6,963 bases of DNA, taken from NCBI GenBank assembly GCA_004551905.1, contig SFPL01000108.1, forward strand, positions 1 through 6,963. Reading direction: 5' to 3'. A model generated the notes under the pieces. It was not told the origin of the DNA. It did no database searches and saw nothing but the letters and a program-made list of their open reading frames with translations. This stretch comes from Lentisphaeraceae bacterium (GTDB lineage Bacteria; Verrucomicrobiota; Kiritimatiellia; RFP12; UBA1067). Positions within the stretch are counted from its first letter, which is position 1; each line of letters opens with the position of its first letter. The position numbers and the translations under genes were made by a program. Below, in pieces: positions 1 to 5,953 of the stretch.

Positions 1-40
1 AAAAGTCAAGGGGGAATCTGCAAAAAAGTCAAAATATGCA
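1..40. repeat. Degenerate tandem repeat, two units
   Basis: Bases 1-22 read aaaagtcaa-ggggg-aatctgca. Bases 24-40 read aaaagtcaa-aatatgca. The second unit is the first without its five G and with one substitution (aatctgca to aatatgca). The repeat begins at the window edge, so more units may lie to the left. It is noncoding and sits just beyond the strong hairpin downstream of ung. On the minus strand each unit carries a TTGACTTTT block, but no -10 element follows at a sensible distance. I see a repeat and cannot assign a function. Confidence 0.6.
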
Positions 41-44
41 GGAC

Positions 45-75
45 GGGCCGGGATGGCGCGACGCCATCCCGGCCC
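45..75 (-). terminator. Strong GC hairpin downstream of ung, possible operon terminator
   Basis: The arms at 45-57 (GGGCCGGGATGGC) and 63-75 are perfectly complementary over 13 bp, around the 5-nt loop gcgac; a fourteenth pair, 58 with 62, is possible. It lies 66 nt past the ung stop, where a leftward operon would end. A minus-strand transcript leaves the stem into GUCCUGCAUAUUUUGACUUUUUU. U-rich runs are therefore present but start about 10 nt late, so this is not a textbook intrinsic terminator. It could instead be a REP-type palindrome or an RNA-stabilising 3' stem. There is no T-run on the plus strand. Confidence 0.45.
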
Positions 76-141
76 TGTGGACAAAGGTCGCCTCCTACGG
101 CCTACCTGTGCGAAGAATTAGGGATTTGTAATCCGTGGGGG

Positions 142-780
142 TCACCACTCGACCGGGGCGATGGAGTGGGCGGCGAGGTATTCGTTGGCGCGGGCGAAGG
201 GCCGCGAGCCGAAGAAACCGCGGCTGGCGGAGAGCGGCGAGGGGTGGGCCGAGGCGATCACGCAGTGGCGGGAGCGGTCGACGATCGCCCCCTTCCGCTG
301 CGCGTAGGAGCCCCAGAGGATGAAGACCAGGTGCTCGCGCCGCTCGGCGAGCGCGCGCACCACCGCGTCGGTGAACCGCTCCCAGCCTCGGCCCTGGTGC
401 GAGCCCGCCTGGTGCGCGGCGACGGTCAAGGTGGCGTTGAGGAGCAGCACCCCCTGCCGCGCCCAGGACATGAGGTCCGGCATGTGGCCAAGCTCCTTCG
501 CGATGTTCCGAAGCGATGGCGGCGGCGTCACCTCGGGCGGCACGTAGAACGCCAGCCCCTGCGCCTGGCCTGGCTCGTGGTACGGGTCCTGGCCGAGGAT
601 AACCACTTTCACCGCGTCGAACGGCGTCTGAGCGAAGGCGTTGAAGATAAGCCCAGGCGGCGGATAGCACGGTCCGCGGCGGTAGGCGCCGCGCACGAAT
701 TCCGCGAGTTCGGCGAAGTACGGCTCCTCGAACTCGCCGGCGAGCTCCCGGTGCCAGCTCTCCTCGATTACGACCTTCAT
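142..780 (-). CDS. ung: Uracil-DNA glycosylase, family 1
   Basis: This 212-aa protein is a family 1 uracil-DNA glycosylase, the cytoplasmic base-excision repair enzyme that cuts uracil from DNA after cytosine deamination or dUMP incorporation. All signature motifs are visible. The water-activating loop GQDPYH is at 63-68, with D65 the catalytic Asp and Y67 the residue that excludes thymine. GLAFYV at 75-80 supplies the stacking Phe. LLLNATLTV at 112-120 carries the uracil-reading Asn (N115). HPSPLSA at 179-185 carries catalytic H179 and the DNA-intercalating Leu (L183). The length is close to the family norm (E. coli about 229 aa). The ATG lies 3 nt after the stop of the gene upstream, with only a weak GGGA upstream, so translation is probably coupled. 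No lesions are seen. The operon context gives no special role; this is housekeeping repair. Confidence 0.96.
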   Translation of the reverse strand: MKVVIEESWHRELAGEFEEPYFAELAEFVRGAYRRGPCYPPPGLIFNAFAQTPFDAVKVVILGQDPYHEPGQAQGLAFYVPPEVTPPPSLRNIAKELGHMPDLMSWARQGVLLLNATLTVAAHQAGSHQGRGWERFTDAVVRALAERREHLVFILWGSYAQRKGAIVDRSRHCVIASAHPSPLSASRGFFGSRPFARANEYLAAHSIAPVEW

Positions 781-783
781 CGC

Positions 784-1557
784 TCAGTTCCCGGGCGGCG
801 GCGGCGGCGGGCCGTGGTGGCCGCCAAAACCGGAGTCGGTTGCCTCGATGACTTCCCTGACCGCCTGCACGAACTCCGTCGCCGCGTCCCCTTCCATGCC
901 GACCGCCGCGGCGACGGAACCAAGCAGGTTCGCCCGCTCCGCGCGGTTGAGCCGCCTGATCTCGCGCTCGGCGTCGCGCATCTGCCCCATCAGCTCTTCG
1001 CGCCGCTCGTCGGTGATGTCCTCCACCCCGAGCTCGGCGTCGATAGCGGTGCGCCGCGCAAGCGCGGCCTTGAGCGTCTCGTGGACAGCCTTCGCCGGCT
1101 CGCTCATCCCGGCGGTGTCGATGGAGGTGAGGTAGTCGATCTTCGCCTGGCGGCGCTCGGCGCCGCGGCGGCGGAAGTTCTCGATGTTGGCGACGATCTC
1201 GCGGTAGCGCTCGGGCTCCTCCTTCTTGAGCCGCTCCATCTCCGCGCGGAAGCGCTCGGGACCGCGCCGCGGCACCTCGTCGCGCGACACCGCCTCCTCC
1301 CTCGCCGGCACGTTGCCGACGATGATGTCGGTAAGCGGCTTCTGCGCGCGGGCCTTCGCAAGCTCGGCCTCGAGCGACTTCACCCGCGCGCGCAGCGCCG
1401 CGACGCTCGCCTCGTCGCCGCGGTCGGCGATCGCCGCCTTCGCCTGCGGCTCCGCCTCGGCCTCCGCCGGGCGCTTCTCCCCTTCCGGCGCGAGGCAGAA
1501 GCCTATCGCCGCCCCCGCGAGCAGCGCCGCACCAATCACCAGCTGTTGCCTTACCAT
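784..1557 (-). CDS. Hypothetical exported or membrane-anchored helical protein with poly-Pro tail
   Basis: I do not recognise this 257-aa protein. A short charged start (MVRQQ) leads into a hydrophobic stretch at about 6-23 rich in Gly and Ala, either a signal peptide or an N-in membrane anchor. An Ala/Glu/Pro-rich linker runs to about 45, followed by a short heptad-like coiled coil at 50-73. The rest is highly charged and predicted helical (100-140, 155-210), then a more hydrophobic helix (210-237) and a C-terminal HHGPPPPPPGN. Cys21 is not in a proper lipobox, since Phe precedes it, so a lipoprotein is unlikely. Start choice is firm: AAGGAGG ends 6 nt before the ATG. It lies 19 nt behind the intramembrane protease gene and 3 nt ahead of ung. 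The bulk of the protein should sit outside the cytoplasm. Function unknown. Confidence 0.8.
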   Translation of the reverse strand: MVRQQLVIGAALLAGAAIGFCLAPEGEKRPAEAEAEPQAKAAIADRGDEASVAALRARVKSLEAELAKARAQKPLTDIIVGNVPAREEAVSRDEVPRRGPERFRAEMERLKKEEPERYREIVANIENFRRRGAERRQAKIDYLTSIDTAGMSEPAKAVHETLKAALARRTAIDAELGVEDITDERREELMGQMRDAEREIRRLNRAERANLLGSVAAAVGMEGDAATEFVQAVREVIEATDSGFGGHHGPPPPPPGN

Positions 1558-1563
1558 GAATTG

Positions 1564-1569
1564 CCTCCT
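1564..1569 (-). promoter_or_regulatory. Perfect Shine-Dalgarno AGGAGG for the 257-aa gene
   Basis: The minus strand reads AAGGAGG, then a 6-nt spacer, then the ATG at 1557-1555. It is the only consensus ribosome site among the five genes of the left block; the others have weak sites, overlaps or none. It fixes the start of the helical protein and predicts that this gene is translated better than its neighbours from a shared transcript. Confidence 0.85.
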
Positions 1570-1576
1570 TGCTTGG

Positions 1577-2326
1577 CTAAAGATCGTATGGCGGCGGCGA
1601 GACGCGCGCGTCGAAGTCCGCCTGCGTCCAGCACCGGTAGTTCTCCTCGGCGAGCGCGAGCTGGTACTCGTTCCAGCCCGCGGTCCAGATCATCCAGGCG
1701 ATGAGCGCGCGCAAGATGAACGAGCCGCCGATGGGGATGATCCAGATGTGGGTGACGCCGAGGAGCGGTCCCACGACGAGCAGCACGGCAAAGACGCGGC
1801 CAACCGCCATCGCCACGTAGGTCGCCCTCGCCCGGGTGGTAAAGAACCTCGCGAGCGACCGGAAGATGCGGCCGCCGTCCATCGGAAACCCCGGCAGCAG
1901 ATTGAAGAGCCCGAGGCCGATGTTCAGCTGTGCTCCGCACCAAAGCAGCACGGCGGCAAAGCCCTCGTTCAGCGCGACCGCGGCGAACCACATCACCGCG
2001 CCGATGACGAAGCTCGTCGCCGGACCGGCCGCCGCGACGAGCAGCTCCTGCCACGCCTTGTAGGGCATCCGCTCGAGCGACGCGCAGCCGCCGATGACTG
2101 TAAGCGTGATATCCTTGGTGTTGCAGCCGAAGCAGCGCGCGGTGAGCGAGTGGCCGAGCTCGTGGAGGACGATCGAGACGAGCAGCACCGCGGCGAGCGC
2201 GAGCGACAGCACGATGTTGTCGAGCTGAAGGAACATCAGCGCGAGGATGATCGTCGACCAGTCGAGGTAGACCGGTATCCCGAATGCCTCGCAGACCTTG
2301 AGGCGCCTGAAACCTAAGCTGAGCAT
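1577..2326 (-). CDS. Site-2 protease family intramembrane zinc metalloprotease (M50)
   Basis: This 249-aa polytopic membrane protein belongs to the site-2 protease/M50 family, which cleaves membrane-embedded helices of substrate proteins. The zinc-binding HELGH is at 55-59 inside a hydrophobic segment. The third zinc ligand is D150 in NLLPGFPMDGGR (142-153), the conserved second signature. AAAGPATSF at 98-106 matches the membrane-associated loop before the next helix. Hydrophobic stretches lie near 25-53, 98-118, 122-140, 170-190 and 193-214. The N-terminal IPVYLDWST is typical of short SpoIVFB-like members. No PDZ or CBS domain is visible. I chose the ATG at 2326: a GGAAAA ribosome site lies about 7 nt upstream, the preceding gene stops 2 nt before it, and the 37 extra codons open upstream would overlap that gene without family resemblance. 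Substrate unknown. Confidence 0.9.
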   Translation of the reverse strand: MLSLGFRRLKVCEAFGIPVYLDWSTIILALMFLQLDNIVLSLALAAVLLVSIVLHELGHSLTARCFGCNTKDITLTVIGGCASLERMPYKAWQELLVAAAGPATSFVIGAVMWFAAVALNEGFAAVLLWCGAQLNIGLGLFNLLPGFPMDGGRIFRSLARFFTTRARATYVAMAVGRVFAVLLVVGPLLGVTHIWIIPIGGSFILRALIAWMIWTAGWNEYQLALAEENYRCWTQADFDARVSPPPYDL

Positions 2327-2328
2327 CG

Positions 2329-3240
2329 CTATTTTCCTTTCTGGGACTTGAGCACCGCGTAGCCGCGGCGGTTGACTACCTGGACTTCCGCAAAATGCCG
2401 CAGCTGCACCGGCCGGAGACCGTCCGCGTTCTTGCACACCATGTAGCAGACGCCGCCCGGCTTCAGCGCCCTGGCCGCGGTGGCGAGGAACACGTCGGCG
2501 ATGCGGTATTCGCTATAATAAGGAGGGTTGCCGACGAAGACGTCGAACGAGCCGTCCAGCTCCGGCGGCGTTCCGTCGTCCGAGAGGACCACGTCGGCGG
2601 GGATGCCGAGGTTGGCGGAGTTGAGCCGCGCCGCCTCCACCGCGCGCGTGTGGGAGTCGACCATCGTGAGCGCGATCCCGGGCACGGCCGAGGCGACAAG
2701 GAAGCCGACGAGCCCGCAGCCCGCGCCCATGTCGAGCAGCGTGAGCCGCCGCGCGCGCGGCGCGGGGCCAAGCTCGCGCGAGACCACCTCGGCGAGCGCG
2801 AGGCCGCCCTCGTCGAGCCGGCGGTGGCAGAAGCAGCCCGGGAAGCTCGTGAACGTCAGCCGCGGACCGCCGGGCACCGAGGCCGGCCAGGTGGCGGCGA
2901 AGGAGCGGACGCGGTCCGGGTCGTCCTTGATCTTGGCGAGCAGGTCGTTGCGGTCGCGCTCGCGGCCGACGAAGTCGAGCTCGAACTTCGCCGGCTTGAG
3001 CAGGTGGATCTCCTGCAGCAGGTCGAGCGAGAGCTCACCGGACATCACCTTCGGCCCGGTGCGGAAGCGGACGCGGTCCCACGGCCCTTCCGGCAGGTGC
3101 GGCGAGCAGACGCACTTCGCGCCCCAGGCCTTCTCGATCGCGTGGCGGTCGTAGACGTCGAGGACATGGCAGACGACGTCGCCCTCGAGCGCCTTCGCGT
3201 CGAGATCGCCCGCGCGGTATCCTACGAGCATGGTCTTCAT
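2329..3240 (-). CDS. Class I SAM methyltransferase, RsmC/RlmG-like
   Basis: This protein of about 303 aa is a SAM-dependent methyltransferase resembling the rRNA guanine-N2 enzymes RsmC and RlmG. Counting from the ATG at 3246, the C-terminal half has SAM motif I LLDMGAGCGLVG at 170-181, the acidic ribose-binding residue in VDSH (about 197), catalytic motif NPPYYS at 240-245, and a late LKPGG turn (261-265). A stretch just before motif I, FPGCFCHRRLDEGG (135-148), matches the PGxFSxxxLDxG signature of RsmC-type enzymes. The N-terminal 130 residues are diverged, as expected for the degenerate first domain of this group. I prefer the ATG at 3240 because it overlaps the upstream stop as ATGA. Starts at 3246 or 3231 are possible, and none has a clear ribosome site. 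The exact target nucleotide cannot be assigned. Confidence 0.85.
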   Translation of the reverse strand: MKTMLVGYRAGDLDAKALEGDVVCHVLDVYDRHAIEKAWGAKCVCSPHLPEGPWDRVRFRTGPKVMSGELSLDLLQEIHLLKPAKFELDFVGRERDRNDLLAKIKDDPDRVRSFAATWPASVPGGPRLTFTSFPGCFCHRRLDEGGLALAEVVSRELGPAPRARRLTLLDMGAGCGLVGFLVASAVPGIALTMVDSHTRAVEAARLNSANLGIPADVVLSDDGTPPELDGSFDVFVGNPPYYSEYRIADVFLATAARALKPGGVCYMVCKNADGLRPVQLRHFAEVQVVNRRGYAVLKSQKGK

Positions 3241-5327
3241 CTGCATTGGGCCCCAAGGGCCGGAACCTGGATGATCTTGCCGTCGACGCGGGTGGCGGAG
3301 ACGCGGGTGCCGTCGGAGAGGGCGAGGTTCTCGAAGGAGACCTCGCGCCAGGAATCAGGACAGCCGCGGAAGAACTCGACCTTGCCATTCACCTCGTGAG
3401 CCATCATCTCGAGAACCGCCGCCGTCGCCGCACACTGGCCGTCCATCTGCATCACCGACTCGCCGCCAGTCCACTTGGTGAAGCCGTCCCGCACCGAGTT
3501 GTGGTGCGAGCCGTGGCCATTGTCGCAGAAGTGGTTCTCCCAGGCGCGCAGCCTGTCGACCGCGCCCTCGGCGTTGCCTACGTGCAGCTCGAGGACTGCA
3601 GCCCATGGGACGCACCAGCCGGTCCAGTACGAAGTGCCCTGCTCGCGCCACTTGGCGTAGGTGCGGTCGACGGCGGACTTCGCGGAGGGGTCGGCGAGGT
3701 CGACGACGTCAAACGGAAAGAGCCCCGCCATGTGCGAATGGTGGCGGTGCGACTCGGTGAGCTCCTGTTCGCCGAATAGCCGAAAACCGAACGGCCCTTC
3801 GTTGTAGCGCGGCAGGCGCTTCATGACGTCGAGCCAGCGCGGATCTGGCTTTTCGCCGAGCGCCGCCGCGGCGTCCACGAGGTCGCGCGCAAGCCTGTGC
3901 GCCGCGGCAAGCTGGAACGAGGGGTTGCGCCCCACCGAGCCCTTGGCGTGCGAGCCGCCCCACTCCGGCGAGGGACCGAGCGGCAGCGCGAGCCGTCCGC
4001 CATCCTCCACCATCATCGCGAGGTAGACGTTCATCGCGCCCTTCATGAAGTCATAGGCGCTATCGCGGAGAAAGTCGAGGTCGCGCGAATAGCGGTAGTA
4101 GCGCATCATCATCGCCGCCACCCAGGCGGTGGAGCCGTGGTCGATGGTGCCGGTCCAGAAGCCGCCGATGCACACTCCGCGGTCATCCACCGAATGCGGC
4201 AGGGTGTAGCCGTCCTCGATGCCGACGAACCGACGCGCGTTTTCCCTCAGCCGCGGCCGCCACGAAAGGACCATCTTAAAGAGCGGCTTCAGGTGCGCGA
4301 AGTGTCCGCCGCGGTAGGCGGGCGAGTAGCATTCCTGCACGTTGATGTTGAAGTGGTAGTCGCCGTTCCAGGGAACGAGCCGGTCGTCCTCGAGCCACGG
4401 CCCCTGGAGTCCGGCGGGAACGCCGTCAGGGTCCGTCATCGCGCCGAAGCGGTACATGCCGTAGTCGAAGATGCGCTGGATCTGCGCGTCAGGCACTTTT
4501 ACGCGCGCGCCCTCGGCCCAGAACTTCGCCCAGTGCGCGCGCGACGCCGCGGCAACGGCGTCGAACGGGTGGACCGTTCCGAACTCCTTGTCTACTCCGC
4601 GCCCCGTCTTGACCGCCACGGCGCCGTCCTTCGCGCACCAGGAGAGCCACACCCCATCGTCAGCGGGGAGCTTCCACCGAAGGCCGCCGAATCCGTCCTG
4701 CGTGTCGAACACACGCGCCTTCTCGAAGCCGAGCGGCTTCAGCTTTTCGTCGTAGACGGGGAAGTCCGTCGCGGGAACCGTCTTGGCCGTATAGTCGACC
4801 CCCTTCGGAAACTTCATCGCGAAGACACCGCCGCCCGACTTCGCCATCGCGATATCGACGCGGTTCGTCGCACCGGCGGTGGCAAAGTCGATCCACGCCG
4901 TTCCGGTGAACGGATCGAGCTCGCCGCGCGTCAGCGTCGTGCCGGGGATTTTCAGGACGACGCGTCCGAGCGGCAGCATGTAGGGGTTGCGCGGCTGGCC
5001 TTTCGGCGTCTCCTTCTTGAAGAGCGCCATGAGCCGCTCGGTGTCGCCGCTTTCGACGGCGGCGACGATGTTGGTGTAGCTTTGGGCGGCGGTCCACTCG
5101 TATCCGCCGCGGTGGTCCCAGAGGTCGGCGCGCCCGATAGTGAGGCGGATCTCGTCGCCGCCGCCCCAGACGAGGACACCGGTGACGCCGTCGGAGAACG
5201 CCATCCCTTCGTGGCAGCTGCCGAGCCGCGGAAACTCCCACTCAACCGGCGCCGCCGTCAACTGCAGAGCAACAGCCAGCGCGAGAACCGCGCCGGCTAC
5301 AATGACATGACCATGAAACTGTTTCAT
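3237..5327 (-). CDS. Secreted GH95-like glycoside hydrolase (alpha-L-fucosidase/galactosidase type)
   Basis: This 696-aa protein has a signal peptide at about 1-26 (hydrophobic core 8-22, cleavage near TAA-P), so it acts outside the cytoplasm. Layout and motifs fit glycoside hydrolase family 95, inverting enzymes acting on alpha-L-fucosyl or alpha-L-galactosyl ends: an N-terminal beta-rich domain (about 30-265), then an (alpha/alpha)6 barrel. GLQGPW is at 306-311; DYHFNINVQ at 323-331 carries the paired Asn residues (N327, N329) that position the catalytic water; SPEW at 453-456 holds the likely general acid E455; HRHHSHMAGLFP is at 527-538; QMDG at 627-630 holds the supporting Asp D629. It departs from the usual pattern after the Asn pair (ECYSPAY in place of NYWPAE) and after QMDG (QCAAT in place of NFGAT), and is somewhat shorter than typical members. 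Substrate is therefore open. No ribosome site precedes the ATG. Confidence 0.75.
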   Translation of the reverse strand: MKQFHGHVIVAGAVLALAVALQLTAAPVEWEFPRLGSCHEGMAFSDGVTGVLVWGGGDEIRLTIGRADLWDHRGGYEWTAAQSYTNIVAAVESGDTERLMALFKKETPKGQPRNPYMLPLGRVVLKIPGTTLTRGELDPFTGTAWIDFATAGATNRVDIAMAKSGGGVFAMKFPKGVDYTAKTVPATDFPVYDEKLKPLGFEKARVFDTQDGFGGLRWKLPADDGVWLSWCAKDGAVAVKTGRGVDKEFGTVHPFDAVAAASRAHWAKFWAEGARVKVPDAQIQRIFDYGMYRFGAMTDPDGVPAGLQGPWLEDDRLVPWNGDYHFNINVQECYSPAYRGGHFAHLKPLFKMVLSWRPRLRENARRFVGIEDGYTLPHSVDDRGVCIGGFWTGTIDHGSTAWVAAMMMRYYRYSRDLDFLRDSAYDFMKGAMNVYLAMMVEDGGRLALPLGPSPEWGGSHAKGSVGRNPSFQLAAAHRLARDLVDAAAALGEKPDPRWLDVMKRLPRYNEGPFGFRLFGEQELTESHRHHSHMAGLFPFDVVDLADPSAKSAVDRTYAKWREQGTSYWTGWCVPWAAVLELHVGNAEGAVDRLRAWENHFCDNGHGSHHNSVRDGFTKWTGGESVMQMDGQCAATAAVLEMMAHEVNGKVEFFRGCPDSWREVSFENLALSDGTRVSATRVDGKIIQVPALGAQCR

Positions 5328-5334
5328 GACGCGA

Positions 5335-5343
5335 ATTATACCA
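5335..5343 (-). promoter_or_regulatory. Extended -10 promoter of the GH95-like gene, apparently leaderless
   Basis: The minus strand reads TGG-TATAAT-TCGCGTC-ATG. TATAAT (5335-5340) is a perfect -10 hexamer with the extended TGn just upstream (5341-5343). Counting 7 nt on puts transcription start at about 5328, one base before the hydrolase ATG. No good -35 hexamer lies at 16-18 nt spacing, which extended -10 promoters tolerate. The segment TCGCGTC has no Shine-Dalgarno, and the ATG is needed to keep the signal peptide, so a leaderless or nearly leaderless mRNA follows. The upstream flank carries a 9-bp direct repeat, taccatatt, at 5339-5347 and 5348-5356. Confidence 0.6.
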
Positions 5344-5356
5344 TATTTACCATATT
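5339..5356. repeat. 9-bp tandem repeat overlapping the -10 region
   Basis: taccatatt occurs twice back to back (5339-5347, 5348-5356). The left copy overlaps the upstream end of the -10 box. A second small direct repeat, ggttcg(c/t), follows at 5360-5373. Paired 9-bp direct repeats next to a promoter could bind a regulator, but they may equally be replication slippage in pseudogene-derived sequence. Confidence 0.5.
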
Positions 5357-5384
5357 CACGGTTCGCGGTTCGTAGATAGTAACA

Positions 5385-5446
5385 ACACGGATTTGCTCAG
5401 GTCTACGCGCCTTCTGTGAGTGACGTAGTCGCGAACAAATCCGTGT
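5385..5446. repeat. 11-bp perfect inverted repeat with short inner stem
   Basis: acacggatttg (5385-5395) is perfectly complementary to caaatccgtgt (5436-5446). Inside, ctacg (5403-5407) can pair with cgtag (5424-5428), giving a 62-nt two-step hairpin. It lies past the point where the ATPase remnant stops resembling its family and before the hydrolase promoter. It could be a terminator-like stem (no T-run follows on either strand), the ends of a tiny nonautonomous element, or a debris repeat. No target-site duplication is obvious. Confidence 0.5.
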
Positions 5447-5473
5447 GTTAATCAAAAAGCGACGAACGCAGGG

Positions 5474-5857
5474 AAGGTTGAGCAGCTCCCCGACGCGACC
5501 CGCCAGCAGGCGCATGAACACCGTAAACGCGTCAAGGTCCTGAATATTGACGATTCGGCGGACATCCCGCCCCTTGATGCGATTCGCGTCCACCATTTCC
5601 TGAATGTACGTTAGGAGCGAAGGGAAGCGCAGGATTTCATCAATCACCATGTTCGCACTTCCGTTCATCAGGAATCTGCGGGGATCGGCCTTTGCCGCCG
5701 ACAAAACATCCTCCGCCTTCAGATTGCGGTATTGATTCGCGGAGAATTGCGCTTGGACAAGCGTCGTCTTTCCGCTCTGCCGTGGACCCATTATGGTAAC
5801 AACAGGGTAGCTTCTTGCCACCTTGTCCACATAGCCAGCAATCTTTCGTTAAATCAT
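5474..5857 (-). pseudogene. Decayed AAA ATPase of the DUF4143 type
   Basis: The remnant belongs to the AAA ATPases with a C-terminal DUF4143 domain, common multi-copy genes of unclear role. The start ATG-ATT at 5857-5852 is followed directly by an in-frame TAA (5849-5851), then RKIAGYVDKV continues in the same frame. Counting from a GTG at 5830, Walker A GPRQSGKTT is at 15-23, a Walker B-like VIDEI at 62-66, and SLLTYIQEMVD at 71-81. The normal FILTGSQ sensor segment and everything up to the YVERDVR region is missing: residue 87 joins straight to RDVRRIVNIQDLDAF (near base 5570). Family resemblance resumes through AGRVGELLNL (110-119) and ends at about 5474. The remaining frame to 5336 is unrelated. 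Three independent lesions mean it is not functional. GC content is intermediate between the two halves. Confidence 0.85.
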
Positions 5858-5887
5858 ATCGCCTAATATTCCTCTCTTTTGCCGCTT

Positions 5888-5917
5888 TTTATATCAAAAA
5901 CACCCATGGTTGAGCAA
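5888..5917 (-). promoter_or_regulatory. Possible relic promoter of the ATPase pseudogene
   Basis: On the minus strand TATAAA (5888-5893) lies 30 nt before the ancestral ATG, with TTGCTC (5912-5917) 18 nt further upstream. The -35 match is only three of six, so the call is weak. A ribosome-site-like AGGCGAT stands directly before the ATG at 5857. The -35 hexamer overlaps one arm of the inverted repeat at 5916-5941. Confidence 0.3.
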
Positions 5918-5941
5918 ATGGCAAAACGACATTTGCCATTT
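5916..5941. repeat. 10-bp perfect inverted repeat
   Basis: aaatggcaaa (5916-5925) and tttgccattt (5932-5941) are exact reverse complements with a 6-nt spacer. It sits between the end of the 205-aa gene and the ATPase pseudogene start. It may be an operator, since it touches the relic -35, or a 3' stem of the upstream unit. No T-run follows on the minus strand directly, so intrinsic termination is not well supported. Confidence 0.55.
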
Positions 5942-5953
5942 ACATATAGCAAT

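Noticed and set aside
120..136. A tRNA-Thr(UGU)-like anticodon arm on the plus strand: loop tttgtaa at 125-131 closed by gga/tcc.
   Set aside because: One of the five stem pairs fails (121 with 135), no D-arm or acceptor pairing can be found at the right distance, and the T-arm position falls inside the ung coding sequence. It is at most a chance match or a short attachment-site relic.
1490..1557. Possible lipoprotein signal in the 257-aa protein (Cys21 after the hydrophobic stretch).
   Set aside because: The residue before Cys is Phe, which does not fit a lipobox, so a plain signal peptide or anchor is more likely.
2327..2437. Longer N-terminus for the M50 protease starting at 2437.
   Set aside because: The added 37 residues overlap the methyltransferase gene, look like a frame shadow, and would ignore the GGAAAA site next to the ATG at 2326.
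166..5375. Very long plus-strand open frames (166-1704, 1226-2317, 2395-3399, 3897-5375).
   Set aside because: They are antisense to well-supported minus-strand genes, show Arg/Ala/Pro-rich low-information translations, and come from the GC-biased third positions of the real genes.
5385..5446. Integron attC site, given a folded roughly 60-nt inverted repeat.
   Set aside because: The ends do not match RYYYAAC and GTTRRRY core sites on either strand and no integrase or cassette structure is present.
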